Source of the DNA: Trichomonas vaginalis G3
Lineage: Eukaryota; Parabasalia; Trichomonadida; Trichomonadidae
NCBI RefSeq assembly: GCF_026262505.1
Contig: NC_067203.1
Location: 21,619,411 to 21,683,410 of the forward strand
DNA length: 64,000 nucleotides
Direction: 5' to 3'
A program made the translations under genes and the position numbers. Position 1 is the first letter of the stretch, and each line of letters opens with the position of its first letter. The notes beneath the pieces were generated by a model. It was not told the origin of the DNA. It did no database searches and saw nothing but the letters and a program-made list of their open reading frames with translations. Shown here piece after piece: positions 1-9,485 of this stretch.

Positions 1-144
1 CGAACCGCCGAGTGGAAGTATTTCAGACTTTCAAGTATGGTTTACTACAGATGGAAGAAAAAGAATAATTCCATTATACATGCGTTTTACTTAGAACTTA
101 GTTTCATATACAACTACTATCGAACGGTAAAAATATAATTTTTT
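1..144 (+). pseudogene. 3' end of family B beta-rich structural gene (fragment)
   Basis: The fragment matches the 3' end of the gene at 17939-18795 in inverse orientation and contains the conserved DFQVWFTTDGR stretch. It is cut by the window edge and looks broken. It converges on the 80-residue peptide gene just as in the other copy. Confidence 0.6.
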
Positions 145-385
145 AATACGGTTGAGGTGTTGGATTTGGTTGCCAACTTGACTGTGGTGCAGGTTCAGGC
201 TGTTGTATAACAGGAGCTTGCTCTTCTGGTTCAGGGTCTTTAGGTATAATACCAACGAACTGACCTACTCTTTTACCAATATTTTTGACTCCGTTCCAAA
301 TTCCTCTTCCTACGGTTTTTATTCCATTCCATATACCTCTTCCAACTCTTCTGAAGAAGTTTCCAATACTACTGAAGAAACCCAT
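143..385 (-). CDS. Amphipathic Gly/Arg peptide, pVI-like (left copy)
   Basis: The gene encodes 80 residues beginning MGFFSSIGNFFRRVGRGIW. The first 45 residues are a series of amphipathic turns with alternating Gly-Ile-Trp and Lys/Arg, including a near-exact internal repeat of the GRGIWNGIK type. The rest is Pro/Gln/Glu-rich. The composition resembles membrane-active capsid peptides such as adenovirus protein VI, but that is inference from pattern only. A nearly identical copy lies at 17700-17942. It sits immediately downstream of the 120-residue gene on the same strand, as in a small operon-like cluster. Confidence 0.7.
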   Translation of the reverse strand: MGFFSSIGNFFRRVGRGIWNGIKTVGRGIWNGVKNIGKRVGQFVGIIPKDPEPEEQAPVIQQPEPAPQSSWQPNPTPQPY

Positions 386-403
386 TTTACTATATGTAAA
401 AAT

Positions 404-766
404 CTAATGTCCGCCTAGTCTCTTACGTTTCCTGTTGAGTTCCATAGCATTCTTTAACTGGAGCTCATACATTCTGTTTCTCCTCTGGTAGAAAACATAT
501 TCTGGGTCAACTCCTGTGTTCGCGTCATCTGCATAGAGTTGTTTATATCCCACTTCAGGGTTTGTATAAAACTCTTTCCATCTCATATTTGCATACCATG
601 GTGGCAAACCTAACGCAGCGTCATTTGACATGGCAGTTTGCATTTGTACATCTGTTGGCACTTGACCATAGTTTGCCATTGCAGTTTGTATTCTAACTTC
701 ATTTGGAATATTCTCTGGGTTTGGTTGTCCAGGTTGCTGTGCATTCGCTAAGTTCTGTGCGTCCAT
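404..766 (-). CDS. Family B 120-residue protein, unknown function (left copy)
   Basis: This open frame of 120 residues has an Asn/Gln/Pro-rich first half with two IQTAMxN-type repeats (about residues 27-33 and 42-48) and a basic C terminus (NRKRKRLGGH). I do not recognise a domain. It is likely a small virion or DNA-associated protein, judged only by its basic tail and its place between the amphipathic peptide gene and the methyltransferase. The copy at 17321-17682 is nearly identical in sequence. The start is preceded by the T-rich TTTTTATCTAATATTAA motif typical of this element. Confidence 0.65.
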   Translation of the reverse strand: MDAQNLANAQQPGQPNPENIPNEVRIQTAMANYGQVPTDVQMQTAMSNDAALGLPPWYANMRWKEFYTNPEVGYKQLYADDANTGVDPEYVFYQRRNRMYELQLKNAMELNRKRKRLGGH

Positions 767-789
767 TTAATATTAGATAAAAATATCTC

Positions 790-921
790 TTACGAGTACA
801 TATACTGGACATTTGCAGGCATTGGTTCATCTTCATATTCTCTGTACTTTTCTGCCACGTCAAATAAATAAATGACACAATGGAAAAAACCTAAAACAAG
901 TAGTCCTATTTCAAACCACAT
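790..921 (-). CDS. 43-residue single-pass membrane peptide (left copy)
   Basis: A short frame starts MWFEIGLLVLGFFHCVIYLF and ends in an acidic, Tyr-containing tail. One hydrophobic helix covers about residues 3-20. The ATG lies within the last codons of the upstream methyltransferase frame, so the two genes overlap by 16 nt. The identical peptide is kept in the other copy at 17166-17297, which argues that it is a real gene. The function is not known; small membrane proteins are common in virus-like elements. Confidence 0.55.
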   Translation of the reverse strand: MWFEIGLLVLGFFHCVIYLFDVAEKYREYEDEPMPANVQYMYS

Positions 922-1724
922 TTACTTACTAGTAAAATTTCTTTGTTATGACACTTTCTCCGGTTTATAGGACCTCTCTCATATTCTATCTTGTCATATC
1001 TAAACTCATAGTCATGTATGTCCTCTAACCATCTCATAACGGTTTCCAAACCACTTTTATCGGATGTAAAGTAAAAGCATGGACAGTTATGTAAAACGTC
1101 TAAAGTTTCTAAAGAGTCTCTCAAAGTCCAGTCTACTTGGTATTGAAAATCCCATGTGTTATAGAACGGCGGGTCCACTATAAAGAAAACATTTTCCTTG
1201 TCTTTATATTTTTCATACAACTCTGTCCAATGACATCTCACAAACTCTATACCCTCAATATATTTTTCTATGTTCTCTTTGAAAACATTTGTATAGTTAA
1301 GATATAAAACATTTGACATAAGTGTTTCAATGTCATGAACTCTTATAGAACCACTATATAATAGTCTAGCAGATATACTATCCCAGTCTATATATTCTGC
1401 TTTTTTCAAAACCTCTCTCACAATATTTTTGTTATCTAATGGTATACGTTCCATCTTGCCTATAGGTATCTTTTCTTTTAACGCTTTCAATATATTGTTT
1501 GTGTCTGGAATATGTTTGAGACGGTCCATATAGTTGTCGAAGTCATTGCATATAATCTTTGAGTCTGGGAATATTGTATGGCACAAATGGGATATATAGA
1601 AACTTCCACCGAACAAATCTACAAATGTTAGACCATTCGGTAGTTTCTTAAGTTCTCTCAATAGAATATCTTTACATTTACTCTTATTTCCAAAGAACGG
1701 TAACGGTGGTTTTGTAAAATTCAT
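906..1724 (-). CDS. D12-class DNA adenine-N6 methyltransferase (left copy)
   Basis: The 272-residue protein has the D12/Dam family layout: PLPFFGNKS near residue 8 (the FxGxK-type AdoMet-binding motif), FVDLFGGSFY near residue 34 (motif I) and VDPPFY near residue 184 (the DPPY catalytic motif). The family transfers methyl groups from AdoMet to N6 of adenine in DNA. In this element it lies next to the terminal repeat and reads away from it. It may mark element DNA; no partner endonuclease is evident beside it. The frame is open over the family's usual length of about 270 residues. Confidence 0.85.
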   Translation of the reverse strand: MNFTKPPLPFFGNKSKCKDILLRELKKLPNGLTFVDLFGGSFYISHLCHTIFPDSKIICNDFDNYMDRLKHIPDTNNILKALKEKIPIGKMERIPLDNKNIVREVLKKAEYIDWDSISARLLYSGSIRVHDIETLMSNVLYLNYTNVFKENIEKYIEGIEFVRCHWTELYEKYKDKENVFFIVDPPFYNTWDFQYQVDWTLRDSLETLDVLHNCPCFYFTSDKSGLETVMRWLEDIHDYEFRYDKIEYERGPINRRKCHNKEILLVSKCGLK

Positions 1725-1955
1725 TTATATATAATAATAAAAATGTTTTTTCCTGAAAAGTGACAGAAAAGTGACAAAACATGAAAACATATATAATTTG
1801 TGAAAAGCTCCTGGAAGCCCTCCGAATAAAAACTTCATTTATACTAAACATCTTCAGGTCTAGAGGGCGCAACGCGCTTGGAAGCCCTCCGAATATAAAC
1901 TTCAGGGCTAGAAGGGGCGCAGCCCCTGGAAGCCCCACTACCTTTTTTTTTTTTT
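1725..1955. repeat. Terminal repeat region of left family B copy, rearranged
   Basis: The region between the methyltransferase start and family A DNA holds no gene. It contains the core terminal repeat (about 1899-1955) and, inside it, two further partial units sharing GGAAGCCCTCCGAATA and a diverged TCTAGAGGGCGCAACGCGC version of the core. The other family B copy has a single core followed by about 100 unrelated bases, so the subterminal DNA differs between copies. A TTCAGGAAAAAACATTTTTA-like stretch precedes the methyltransferase ATG in both. Confidence 0.7.
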
Positions 1956-1957
1956 GA

Positions 1958-2171
1958 ATATGAAACCAATAAATCAAAACTGAGATATAAATATATTGGA
2001 AGTGATGAAAGATGCAAAGATAAAGATAAAGTTTATTCAGTTTCATATAATAACTGGCACACGTTAGGGATAAGAAAACATTTAGGAGATTATGGGAAAT
2101 GTTCTGAATTCTTTAAATCTAGTATGTATGAGAGAGTAAAAGAAATTAGAAATAATTATTTTCATGAATAA
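1958..2171 (+). pseudogene. 3' part of family A two-repeat protein gene (fragment)
   Basis: This stretch is the same as the 3' third of the minus-strand gene at 39911-40501, including the KLRYKYIGSDE and SVSYNNWHTLG words and the stop. The 5' part is absent because the family B terminal repeat abuts it at 1955. It shows that copy 1 has its own family B insertion about 230 bp away from the one in copy 2. Confidence 0.8.
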
Positions 2172-2284
2172 AAGATTCACTACCATAATGAAATAAAAAA
2201 TAAAAAAATAAAAAAATTTTAAAAAAATAAACTTTAAAAATTATGTCTTACATTTTTGAATAATTTATTTTTAATTCGTATGAA
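2172..2284. promoter_or_regulatory. Family A target zone and upstream region
   Basis: This AT-only stretch contains ATGAAATAAAAAATAAAA, the uninterrupted form of the site where family B inserted in copy 2. It therefore serves as the empty-site reference for the TTATTT duplication. The last 20 bases before the ATG at 2285 read TTTATTTTTAATTCGTATGA, the element's pre-ATG motif. Confidence 0.6.
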
Positions 2285-3392
2285 ATGAGCGTCAAAACTA
2301 ACAACGTTAAAAAATTAGGATTCACAAACGAGGAAATAAAGGATATATTAGATGAGATGTGTTATGAAGTTAGTAAATATTATTTAAGAAATTGTCAAAA
2401 ATTTGCCGAGTTATTAAATGATTTAGATTATGATGGAAAAATGAATAAAGATGATGTTATAAATTTCTTATATCCCACATCTGAAGAAGAAAAACCTAAA
2501 GAACCTGATGTTTTCCCTGAATATTATGAAGAACGGATTAAAGATGATGATGAATACAATGAAATTGAAAGACTGAAAAAAATAAGAGATGAAATAGATG
2601 AAAAAATTAAGGAATTAAGAGAAGTTGAAAAATATAATGAAAATGAAGTAGAGGTTTAATGAATATCCCAGCTTCAGAATCAGAAGTTCAGAAATCTCAT
2701 GAAGAAAGATATAAAAATTATGTCTCAGAATCAACACAAAATTTATTAGATGGTGAAATAGACGAAACACTTTCAGAAGAAGGTACTAAATTTATTCGTA
2801 AACATAAGTTACAATTTATTGATAATGAAGAATACCCCTGTATCCTACTTTCACCACCTTTAGATTCCGAAAAATTCAAAAAAGCTCTTAAAAACGTGAC
2901 ATATGCAACTAATACGATTAAGAAAGAAGATCATGATATTTACACAAATTATTATTTAAATAAATGCACAGGTGTTGATAAAGTTTTTGATTTATTAGAT
3001 AAAATATCAAAAGAAACCATTGGAACTATAAAATTTTGTGTGATTGTGGTTTCATTATTGAAGATACCAATAATGTTTCATATGAAAGAACAGCACCGAA
3101 GGAAGACGAAGTTGAAAGGTCTATACCATTCGTTATTAAGAATATAAAAGATATGAAAACGTATAAGCATTATATTTATTCATTTATTTCAGAAAAAATG
3201 GAAGCAACCCATAAAACATCTTCTCATCATTTTATAGCTATTCATACATTCCTTTTCAAAGTTGTGAAATTAAATAAGACAGGAATTAGATTTAATGTAT
3301 CAGGGTACGCATTCTTGAGTAAATTAAAATGTATTCGTCACGTCGCAGATGATAAAAATTTATGTGTTCTTAATTCATTTTATGGGCTTTAA
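2285..3392 (+). pseudogene. Family A acidic protein upstream of PolB (copy 1)
   Basis: The gene encodes an acidic, Glu/Lys-rich protein of about 370 residues, broken in this copy. It begins MSVKTNNVKKLGFTNEEIKD and ends LKCIRHVADDKNLCVLNSFY. Residues about 90-120 look coiled-coil. The C-terminal words resemble the N-terminal leader seen on some mobile-element type B polymerases, and the gene is followed after about 50 bp by PolB, so it may be a replication accessory protein. That is inference; I do not recognise a domain. In copy 2 the first two thirds are one uninterrupted frame. Confidence 0.55.
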
Positions 3393-3441
3393 AAAATAAA
3401 CTTTATTTTTATTTATTTTTTAATTTTTTATTCTTACATAA

Positions 3442-6400
3442 ATGAACAAAAACGGAACAGCTAAAATGAATGATAATCAAATTAGAGCAGAAGGTAGAAG
3501 GTTATTTAAACGCTTCTATAACATTCCTGATGGTGTTAATCCTAAAACTCGTAGAAGCTATTTAAATGAAGCAATAGATGCATATGAAGGGTTTGACATT
3601 TCATCAGAAAGTGAGAGATTGGCGAGAATGTTAAATGTTAATATTGATTTCTATTATTGTGATCCTCAACCAGAAGACGTGGACATAAATAAGGTAGACT
3701 TTCCATTAGTGGAATCAATAATGATAGATCCAGAATTTGAAACAGTAAATATTTTATTAACACAGAGTCCATGTGGAAAACTTCACGCTGACAGAATAAC
3801 AGACGTAGAAGCACTCACCGGCTATAAAGTTTGTCCATATTGTAAAGAAGAAGTTTATTCTATCCGTGATGATCCAGAAAGGAAAAACCAAAGAAGATTT
3901 TTAAAGCATTGTGAGAAATGTAAAGAAAATAATGGAAGATTAATTCAAGACGTTCAGTTGCAAAAGACACAGCAACCATATGCACCACATATCACGAAAC
4001 AGAAGATATATCAATGGCTATTAGCACATAATTTGCAGGAATATTATAAACCAACAAGATATTATATTACTTTTGACTTCGAAACATTAGAGACTAAAGA
4101 AGAATTACAACTTTCTGAGTGTGCAACTTTGAATGCTTACTTAAAACCATTCATGGTATCATCAACGGTTAAATTAAATGATAAAACATATACGAGGAAT
4201 TTTTGCTTAACTTCGAGTGATTCTTTTATTTCTGATTGGATTGAGTTTTTATTTTCAACCTGTTCATTAGTTGTTGAATCAAATATGACAATACAATGAA
4301 TTATTGAAGTCGCAAACGGCGGGGACTTTGTCTCATACATTAAATGAAAAACAGAAGGAAGCATTTAAAGAACTTCTAGATGAGGAATTCAATAAAGTGA
4401 ATATCATAGGTTTTAATTCGGGAAAGTTTGATTTAAATTTAATTCTTCGTGATTTAAACACTGCAAAATGGAAAATAAAATCAATGCTGGGTTCATCTTC
4501 ACAATTTAAGCAAATCATTGTAAAGAAAACAAACGTTCCATATGAATTGAGATTTATTGACATCAGAAATTATATAGCGGGTGGGACATTAGACCAATTC
4601 ACTCAAGATTTCGGAAACAATAAATCACGTGTTAAATCCTTTTTCCCTTATCAATTCATCACATGGGAAAATTACGAAGAAGAATTATATAAAGTGGAAC
4701 CATTCACGAAAGATTCATTTTATTCAGCATTAACCAAGAAACTATATCAGATAGTGATTATCAAATATATCTCAATGATGCTAAAAATTTTAAGAATAGA
4801 TTAGAATATTTTATTCATTATTGCAATAAAGATGTTGAAATTATGATTGACCCAATTGATAAAATTATTGAAGAAACATTTGTTTATAAAATTGACATGC
4901 TTCATAATCTTTCTTTATCATCGAATGCTTCAATGATTCGTTACGCTTTAGCATATAAAGACTTTAATCCTAATGAAAAATATCCTGAGGAAGAGATAGA
5001 ATCAAGTTTTGAATTAACGAAAAAGTATTGGAAATATAAAATTGAATCATATAAGAAACAAGATGAAAAAGCAGAAAGGGATACTAAAAATAATGTTTCA
5101 ATGGATGATTTTCAATACTATCACGATTTAATCCTTTCATCTAAATGCAAAATGTGTGGTAAAGCGTTTACATATGCAAATAAACCAACATTGGATAGAA
5201 TCGATAATGAAAAACCACATACCAAAGAAAATTGTCAGTTAATGTGTTGTTATTGCAATGTCGTAAAATCAAATAAAGATGAAGATGTTCAACGTTTAAG
5301 AATCAATTTAAGAAATTATGCATTAAAAAATAATTTACCAATGACTTTAGATTCAGTTGAAGCTTATCACATTCTCCGTAATGGAATTACTGGTGGTTTA
5401 TCAAATGTTCAACATAGAGTAAATCTTAAAGGAATCACGCACATTAATAAACTTTCATATAATCCAGAAACTAAAACTGTATCAAATGAGGACACCACCA
5501 ACATTATGACTCATTTCGTTGGTGTTGACTTTAATTCATTATATCCTTCATCATTTTCATCTAATCCTCATGATTTCATTCAATATACTGACCATAAAAT
5601 GTATATGCCGGGAAGATTGAATGGTGTTATCATTTGTGATACAGCAACAAAGAAAGCAAAAACACTGGGAATAATTAAGAAGAAAAATACTTTATTCGTG
5701 GCTGAAGTAAAGGGTCACATTGATGAAAAATACATTAATGATTACATAAACTTTTTACCGATAATAAGAAACTTAGATATTATCACAGATGAAAAAACAA
5801 TTGGTAGTTTTATGTATAATTACATGAAATCAAACAATCTACCAGTTGACCAGAAACAGAGGAAATTAACTCAGTTAGCATCAACACACAACCAATATCA
5901 ACCATTTTCTTCTTATTATCTTGGTATCTAATAGACAGATTTCATTTTATCATTGATGATATTCAATCAATTTTAACATTTACTAAAAACACTTGTTTTA
6001 ATGAATTTGCGAACAAATTTATGAACGAAAGACAAAAGGCTGAATTAGAAGGAAATAAAGGAAAAAGTTTATTTTGCAAGATTTCACTTAATGGATCATA
6101 TGGTTACGATGCAATGAATACACAAAATTACGCAAAGACTAAAATAATGAATGCACAGAAGGCACGCGTTGCATGTATGTCAAATAAGTTTAAAAACATA
6201 AGAGAAATAGGAGAGATACGTATCAAGTGATGCTCAAAGATAGATTTTATAGATGTGATCATGTTTACAAGAGGCATTCTTCACTTTAGATAATGCTAAA
6301 TACTGGTATTTGGTTTTCATTTATGATTTTATGTATAAATGCATGGATGTTAATCGTTTTCATTTCATTGAAGGTGATACTGATTCATCTTATTGGGCTA

Positions 6401-6899
6401 TTGCTGGCGACCCAAATCTTCCTAACACTCAAGCATTTCAAGCAATTGTAACCGATAAACAATTTTATGATAAAAACATTTTCAAATTCGCACCATTTGA
6501 TTTCTTCTGTTTTGATGAGAAATTTAAACCTAAATTAAAGAATAAAGCTGAAGAAAAAGCACATGAGAAAAATTATTGGGTTTAGCAATTGAGAAACAAG
6601 GTGATAACATGGTTGCTTTATGCCCTAATGTTATACATCATTCAACGGTTCAATTGATGGAAGTGATTTTAAAAAGATTGCACAAAAAATGAAGGTGTTA
6701 GTTTACGACAAAATAAGCAATTAACACCAAAAAATATTTGGATATAATAAATGATAAAGTGATATTTGATGGTCAGAATATTAATTTACAACTTAAAAAC
6801 AGGTCAATGACTCGCTTAACAATCGGTAAGACTGCATTAACAGGAGCACACACTAAGGCTGTATGTTGTGAAAATGGATGTTGTATGCCATTTATTTAA
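3442..6899 (+). pseudogene. Protein-primed type B DNA polymerase with HNH insert, copy 1
   Basis: This is the Polinton replicative polymerase, broken here in several places. In order it shows a Cys-rich finger (VCPYCKEE then CEKC), an exonuclease motif I (ITFDFETLE), an HNH-type module (CKMCG, then LDRID, then CQLMCCYCN), polymerase motif A (VDFNSLYPSS), motif B (KISLNGSYGYD) and motif C (EGDTDSSYW). A C-terminal CPKCY/CCENGCC cysteine cluster follows. The family uses a terminal protein to start synthesis at the element ends. The pre-ATG sequence is TTTTTTATTCTTACATAA. Copy 2 on the minus strand is about 99 percent identical where I compared the two. Confidence 0.9.
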
Positions 6900-7025
6900 T
6901 ACAATTTAAAATTTTATTTTTAATAAAATGCCACAGAAGAGACAAAAGGAACCGTAAATAATGGTTTTGATACTATGATTCAAAGAGGCGGGCACCCTTA
7001 AAACACTTATTTTATTTTTATATAA
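6900..7025. promoter_or_regulatory. Spacer between PolB and integrase, family A copy 1
   Basis: The gap holds TTTTATTTTTAATAAAATG followed by a very short Gln/Lys-rich frame, a GC-rich AGAGGCGGGCACCC patch, and then TTTTATTTTTATATAA just before the integrase ATG. The same DNA lies at 11314-11439 in copy 2. The T-rich motif appears twice, which suggests two start sites, but I cannot tell whether the short frame is translated. Confidence 0.35.
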
Positions 7026-8530
7026 ATGAATAGCGTAGATTTAAAAAATTTAATTGATGATTTAGTACTTAATCAAAATTTTCTTAATTATTATGAATTA
7101 AAATCATATCTCCAAAAACATGATAACAATATAACGGGTGATGATATGGATTATTATTATCCATATTATAAAAATGATGTTTTGAAATATCATGATAAAA
7201 TAATTTCTAAAATTAAAGACAAAATTAAAAATAATGAATATACAAAGGAAAAAACTAAATCACAACTTAAACAATTGAAAGATTTCAAAAATAAAGTATT
7301 AACAGAAGAAGATATTGATGAATTATATAATTTATATAATCCTGAGCCACAAAAACCAAAGGTGCAAAACACCCAGGTCCTTCAGACCATAAATGAAGCA
7401 CAAGCTTTAATTTATGATTCATTAGTTAAACCATATTCAGCCCGACTTTTAAATGAAGATCAACTTTTGGAATTCATCCTTCAACATAAACTCGAAGCGG
7501 GAAAGTATATCAAACCTTTATATACAGCATATTTAAAACAAATGAATAGAATACATCCAGAATTAATGAAGGAAGGAATGAAATCCAAAATCAAAGCAGA
7601 TAAAATTAAACCACTTGCAACACCAAAACCTCCAACGACAGTACCTCTCCTCCTTCAGTTAATCCTTCATCATTCACTTTATTATATCCATTTCAAACAT
7701 TAAAGAAGCAAAAAGATTTTAAAAAGGATTTCAAAATATTAAATAAACCAACTGACCCAAAAATTCAACCGTTAAAGGAAAAATTTAGTCGCCCTTCATT
7801 TGCTCCATATCCATATTCATACGAAATCGATCATCTGGAATATTCAAAAGGAAACGTTACTTATTTATTTGCCATTAACATTAACACTAGATATTTATAT
7901 TGCATTCCAGTGAAAGGGAAAACAGAACAGGAAACAAGAAGAGCTATACAATACTTACTAGATCATGAAAGAGTAGATAATATCAGGGGTGATGGTGATA
8001 AAGGATTTCAGGCAGCTATGGCTCATTATTTCCCACAAATTAATTTTTTCTTTTCATCCTCTCCATATACGTTTCATAATAAAATAGTTGATGCGGTAAT
8101 GAGAACTCTTTAGAGATGCGTTAGGGTTAACGGTCAGATATACTGGGATGGAAATCATGACTCCATCATACAGCAGTTAGTATATTATTACAATAATACA
8201 TGGCATAGAACAATAAACATGAAACCAGTGGAAATGAAAAATGATATTTCAAAGAATGGGAATATATTAGAAAGCAAATGGAAAGGTTAAATGATGTTAA
8301 ACGTGAACAAATTAATTCGGGGCTCATGAATTTTAAACAAGGGGATAAAGTTTTGATTCATCTCGATTATGGAAAAAACTAATAAATCAATGACAAAAAG
8401 AAGACGAAGATTTGACACAATAGCTGAATTTGTTAGATATATTAACGGCAATGCATTAGTTGAAGTTGACAATAAATTAATAGAAATTCCGATTTATTTT
8501 ATTACTCCATTATATTTAAATAATATTTAA
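7026..8530 (+). pseudogene. Polinton rve-type integrase, copy 1
   Basis: The gene encodes a retroviral-type DDE integrase as found in Polintons; it inserts the element by strand transfer with a 6-bp target duplication. An N-terminal Lys/Asn-rich helical region (about 150 residues) is followed by the catalytic core: YEIDHLEYSKG, then LFAININTRYLYCIPVKGK, then IRGDGDKGFQ, and the YYNNTWHRTINMKP words typical of the core's end. A small basic beta-rich C-terminal domain follows (FKQGDKVLIHL to LVEVDNK). The gene is broken, with about three breaks. Only the first 420 bp are kept in copy 2, where the rearrangement junction cuts it. Confidence 0.85.
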
Positions 8531-8550
8531 TTTTTTTTATTTCGTAAGAA

Positions 8551-8871
8551 ATGAGTGACAACAAAGCATCCAAGAGTCCTGATTCAATTAAGATTCAGAG
8601 TCCAGACGATGAATATAAAAAGAAACTAAACAGAATTAAATCAAAAATATGCTATTACAAAAAGAAGCCGCAATGCGGTGGGGTTGATGCCCATAAAACT
8701 AAAGTAATTGAAAACGATAAAGAGAAGAAGGAAATAATTGAAAAGTTAGAAACTTACCGTTCAATCCTTAAACTGAGTGAAGCAAAAATAAAAGAATTTA
8801 ATAGAATAAATAAATTGATTGGAAGAGATGAATTTAATAAAGATGAATTTTTAAACTCTATCCAAATTTAA
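8551..8871 (+). CDS. Family A 106-residue Lys-rich protein
   Basis: This open frame codes for a highly charged, mostly helical protein starting MSDNKASKSPDSIKIQ. It contains ICYYKKKPQCGG near residue 33 and a Glu/Lys-rich coiled-coil-like second half. It follows the integrase with a 20-bp gap that ends in TTTTTTTTATTTCGTAAGAA, the element's pre-ATG motif. No domain is recognised. The single copy in the window lies in the spacer between the two inverted arms. Confidence 0.6.
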   Translation: MSDNKASKSPDSIKIQSPDDEYKKKLNRIKSKICYYKKKPQCGGVDAHKTKVIENDKEKKEIIEKLETYRSILKLSEAKIKEFNRINKLIGRDEFNKDEFLNSIQI

Positions 8872-9485
8872 TTTTTATTCCTCTTCGACAACGTCTCTCT
8901 TTCCATCATTACTGCATAACCACATTTTCTCAGTTTTATGGTTTGTTATTTTTAGCAAGTTCTCGCATCATTTTTATCGTTTCCTCCCTTGTTATGATTA
9001 GTGGTAAATTTTGAGCTTGTGGGGTATCCATTTATGATAAAAATAAAAATTTAAATTATGCCGTTCTAAAGTTTGTGACAACATGACATTTTGACAACAG
9101 TCCCGGAAATGATTTGTCATGACTTCATCGTAATGAGTGTAAATGACCCAAAAATAATGTTTACGTTAATGGTTTTTAGGTTATTCAATAATTAATTATT
9201 TTTGAAGAACTGAAGGTGCTACCATGTTACCATGTGCTACCAGGTTAATTAACTTCTTTTAAAAATGAGACAACATGACATTTTGACAACAACACAGGAG
9301 GAAGGTATTTATGAATTATTTTTGAAGAACTGAAGGTGCTACCATGTTACCATGTGCTACCAGGTCATTTAACTTCTCTGAAAAAATGAGACAACATGAC
9401 ATTTTGACAACAGTTCAGGAAATTTGATGCAGTCCAAAAATAAAGTTAGTTTTAAAATTATTTTTATTTTTTTATTCCTATATAA
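8872..9485. repeat. Family A spacer with shared direct repeats
   Basis: No long gene is present. A 31-codon minus-strand frame at 8936-9031 (start MDTPQAQNLPLIITREE) is preceded by TTTTTATCATAA, so it may be a tiny gene. From about 9060 to 9430 there are repeated blocks: GACAACATGACATTTTGACA three times and GAAGAACTGAAGGTGCTACC twice, each ending with CCATGTGCTACCAGGT. The same blocks recur in family B at 24.5-25.1 kb and, inverted, at 26.4-26.95 kb, so the two element families share this repeat. Confidence 0.6.

Larger units (their letters stand above)
1..1955 (-). mobile_element. Maverick/Polinton family B, partial copy (left copy)
   Basis: This is the terminal part of a family B Polinton that runs off the left edge of the window. 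It carries, in order from the edge, the 3' end of a probable virion structural gene, the 80-residue amphipathic peptide gene, the 120-residue gene, a 43-residue membrane peptide gene, the D12 methyltransferase gene and the terminal repeat. The same order is found in inverse orientation at 16174-18086. The end is marked by the GGGGCGCAGCCCC core and a T run at 1943-1955, after which family A sequence starts abruptly inside a gene. The methyltransferase differs from the other copy at about seven of 272 residues, so the copies are recent. The visible part is mostly open, with about one break. Confidence 0.85.

Noticed and set aside
1684-2046. A 120-codon minus-strand frame through the family B terminal repeat
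   Set aside because: It spans terminal repeat, a T run and the family A junction; composition is not coding.
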